From positions 1 to 64,000 of the forward strand of contig JARBJD010000066.1 of assembly GCA_033064195.1 (NCBI GenBank): DNA of 64,000 nucleotides. The letters are read 5' to 3'. Origin of the DNA: Blattamonas nauphoetae. Taxonomy: Eukaryota > Preaxostyla > Oxymonadida. Below the pieces are notes generated by a model. That model searched no databases. It saw only the letters and a list, made by a program, of their open reading frames with translations, and was not told where the DNA came from. Made by a program: the position numbers and the translations under genes. Positions 61,625-64,000 of this stretch are shown here, one piece after another. How positions within the stretch are numbered: position 1 is the stretch's first letter; each line of letters begins with the position of its first letter.

Positions 61625-61725
61625 GGGTAAGTATAGAGACAGATCTGATTTTGTATACGCACAGATCGGTCCATCGGTATAGGCACAGATCTGCAGTATA
61701 CACACAGATCTGACCTTATTGTCTC
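61625..61725. repeat. AGATCTG short-repeat cluster, inverted copy
   Basis: Four to five (C)AGATCTG units with GTATA(C) spacers. Inverted it matches 1012-1104 closely, including AGATCTGTCTCTATAC. No gene lies between here and about 61990. Confidence 0.6.
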
Positions 61726-61994
61726 TATTTTGGCTTATAATGTGTTATTAATGAATGAAAAAGACGTAGAATAGATGCAGACGGACAAAAAGAAGAATTT
61801 CAAGGAAAAAAGAGAGCGATTGGTGAGACAGATCCAACAAGTGTTTCAAAGGGTCGATCGCGGCCACTTTCGAAAGATTGGCTTCCCCGTAATATATTCT
61901 GAAAGAACACAGAGAAAATGGTTGATGTTTCCAGTTAGCCTCTCTGAGAGATTGGCTGACTCATCTTCGGAGATCTTCTCGACGAAATTGTGGA

Positions 61995-64000
61995 TCACGA
62001 TCGGGTTCTATTCTGGCTCCTCTTCAAGGGCTGTGCCTTGTTTTGTTTGCTCAGGTGAGTGTTTTGTTGGATCTGTCTGTGGCAGCAGGGCTGTGATTGG
62101 CCGACGTGACAAACGAGTGTGATTCTTCTCCTGTTTCGAAGGATGTGGCTCTTGCCTGTCTCTTCCTTCACCTCTGCTTTGATATTCTTCTTTCGCATCT
62201 CCTCCATTCGGTGCTCCAATTCTTCCAACGTCTCTGTGCACTCAGCCAAGACAGCATCGCTTGATGCTCAGTCGCCGATGGCCGCTTGATAAGCGCGCTC
62301 TTCGCCAGCTTTGCAGTATCGCTCGAGTCTCTCGTCGGTCTTAGCCACTCGAGTGCTGATTGTCTGCTTGATGTTCCCGACGCCTTCGTCTCTTGCGGAG
62401 ATGATGTGTTCTTTCTTCTCGTGAATTGCTGTTGTTCCGAGTTGAAGCATCAGTTGGGTTTGCTGTTCATCGTTCAATCGTGTTCCCTCCTCGTGCAGAA
62501 CTCGTCTTGTCTTCTTTGTGAACATCTCCTTTCGTTCATCTTGTAACAAGAACGGTGCTCGGAGCCACATCATCTTCTCTTCGGTGAATGTGACTGACAG
62601 GTGACGTGAAGAGCGGGAGAGGATTCGCGTCGATGATGGACGAATTCTCCCAGTCCAGTTCTGATCCCTCCCCACACGGCTTCAGATCGTCCATTCCCTC
62701 GCTGTCGGGGTCTACGTAATTGCCTCCAAACGGATCCCCAGGTGTTCCTGTCTCTTTGTGTTTGTCTTTCTGAGGAATGATGAATCGGAAGTCGTGTTTG
62801 CGTTCGTTCCTCTCGTCGAGGTCCATCAGCAAGTATTCTTCGTCGGATTTGGAATCAGCAAGTGTGTCCGGCTCGATGCCTTGCTTGTCACCGTGTTCCA
62901 TCGCCAAGATTGTGTCTTCTGTTCGTTCATTTCTTCTCCGCTCTCTGTCTCTCTTGTCGGTGAGGAACGGATCGCTGAGCATGCTTGTCACGAACTCTTC
63001 GAGAACTTGGAGAAGAATGGTAACTTCTTGGTTGTTTTCTTCAAGTTCAGTGACTTTGGCATCAATATCTCGAACTTTCTGAAGAAGAGCAATGAGCTCC
63101 TCCTCCTTTTGCGCAGAATGGCTGTCATTCTATGGTTTCAAGCGCCTTCCGTGTTCTTCTCGTTTTTCAGCTGAGCAAGCGGGACCAGCTGGACGAATTC
63201 TTTCTAGTTTGTGTGGTCGAGTTTCTGTGATGCTTCGAACACTACATGAGGCCCTTTCTTTCTAAAATTCGTGCTTTGGCAGACTCGGAGTTGGTTCCTC
63301 CTTTCTCTTTCATCAATTGCTTCTCTTTCAAACATTTCTCGTCGAGTTGCTGCTCTTGTCTTTCTCCTTCCTCTTTTGGCCTGTTTTCCTCTCTTTCACC
63401 GAGTTCGTTCATGGTTTCTTCAATCACGTGTTCAAAGAGATCTTCTTGGCCTTTCTGAAGCTCTGTAATGTTGTCTGTCTCCGCCTACTCCTCGGAGAGT
63501 CTTTCGCTGTCCAATTCTCGTCGTTTCCTGTCCTCATAATCCTCGATTTCTTTGATCTCTTTTTCTGCTTCATCAAACATACGATATGATTCATCTTCGC
63601 TGGTTTGTTGGAGGGAATCGGTTTTTTTTGTTCATTTGCTGCTCTTCGTCCCGCATGCGATCGCGAGTTTCCTTGACTCGCTGATTGTAAGTGATCATTT
63701 CTTGTTCGAGTGAGTTTTGAAGGGCTTTGACGAGTGGCCACATTTCTTCGTTCATCTGACGTTCACTAGTCCATCGTTTGGTTTTATAATCACGAAGTAG
63801 GTTGATACCAGTGCAAATTGCTTAGAAATGCTTCTTGACTTGATCATGATGTTTTTGAGAGACTTTCTTTTCTTCTTGAGTCTCGTGGACGAAAACTTCG
63901 TTCAATGACGTCAGTTTAATTCCATCTTCAATTGCAGCTGGTTTTTCCTCGCTTATTCACATCAGTTCAATTTTGATGAGGCTTGTTTCTTTGTCTTCTT
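61995..64000 (-). pseudogene. Coiled-coil protein gene, decayed, runs off window
   Basis: On the minus strand, Glu/Lys/Arg-rich heptad sequence continues through several frames: from the window edge EEKPAAIEDGIKLTSLNEVF and WTSERQMNEEMWPLVKALQN; 63242-63427 (VIEETMNELGEREEN...); 62536-62991 (LSDPFLTDKRDRERRRNERT, KSDEEYLLMDLDERNE); 62268-62675 (EEKMMWLRAPFLLQDERKEM); 61995-62249 (ETLEELEHRMEEMRKKN). Frame changes occur at least five times, and not all at plausible splice sites, so it is read as a disrupted gene for a long cytoskeletal or flagellar-type coiled-coil protein. Identity beyond that is not clear; the 5' end lies outside the window. Confidence 0.55.

Overview
The window looks like nuclear DNA of an oxymonad (Preaxostyla), most probably Blattamonas nauphoetae or a close relative. 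The reasons are: a multi-copy family of ~360-residue helical proteins of a type I associate with Blattamonas, a secreted-type beta-helix gene, divergent tubulin and histone H4, many short GT-AG introns (33-190 nt), and a dense load of DNA transposons. The assignment rests on recognition, not on a search.

Layout. 1-2.4 kb: unassigned DNA with short repeats. 2.2-4.4 kb: a decayed beta-helix gene hit by a hAT-type MITE. 4.8-10.65 kb (-): a serpin split by a 3.6-kb TA-flanked transposon and a 0.48-kb MITE that carries a tRNA-like module. 10.9-13.5 kb (-): a helical family gene and a divergent alpha-tubulin. 13.5-21.4 kb (+): a tandem array of the same family, two members of which are interrupted by different transposons. 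22.26-47.49 kb: a 25-kb Polinton/Maverick flanked by inverted repeats. 47.5-49.3 kb (+): another family gene and a tubulin C-terminal fragment. 49.4-53.0 kb: a Mutator-like element (9-bp target duplication) with a hAT-like element nested inside. 53.26-54.85 kb (+): a complete-looking serpin paralogue with introns. 54.9-55.9 kb: a TA-flanked MITE. 56.2 kb: a histone H4 variant. 57.3-58.2 kb: a head-to-head pair of saposin-like secreted proteins. 58.5-61.3 kb: a membrane protein, an intron-rich gene and a family fragment. 62-64 kb (-): a decayed coiled-coil gene.

The Polinton carries a protein-primed DNA polymerase B with an embedded HNH-like zinc motif, a retroviral-type integrase, a packaging ATPase, two tandem double-jelly-roll-type capsid paralogues, small hydrophobic virion-type proteins, a fibre-like protein ending in a peptidase S74 chaperone domain, and several unknowns. 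It is a broken copy: roughly half a dozen or more breaks plus about three insertions (a pogo/Tigger element in one capsid gene, a ~3.3-kb block of unlike DNA, and a truncated Harbinger transposase near its right end). Most of its genes share a T-rich motif just before the start codon, and several carry short GC-rich palindromic inserts in different reading frames.

The serpin, tubulin, helical-family and AGATCTG-repeat sequences occur left and right of the Polinton in largely mirrored order, centred near 31 kb. This suggests a rearranged large inverted duplication. No CRISPR array, rRNA or canonical complete tRNA gene was seen.
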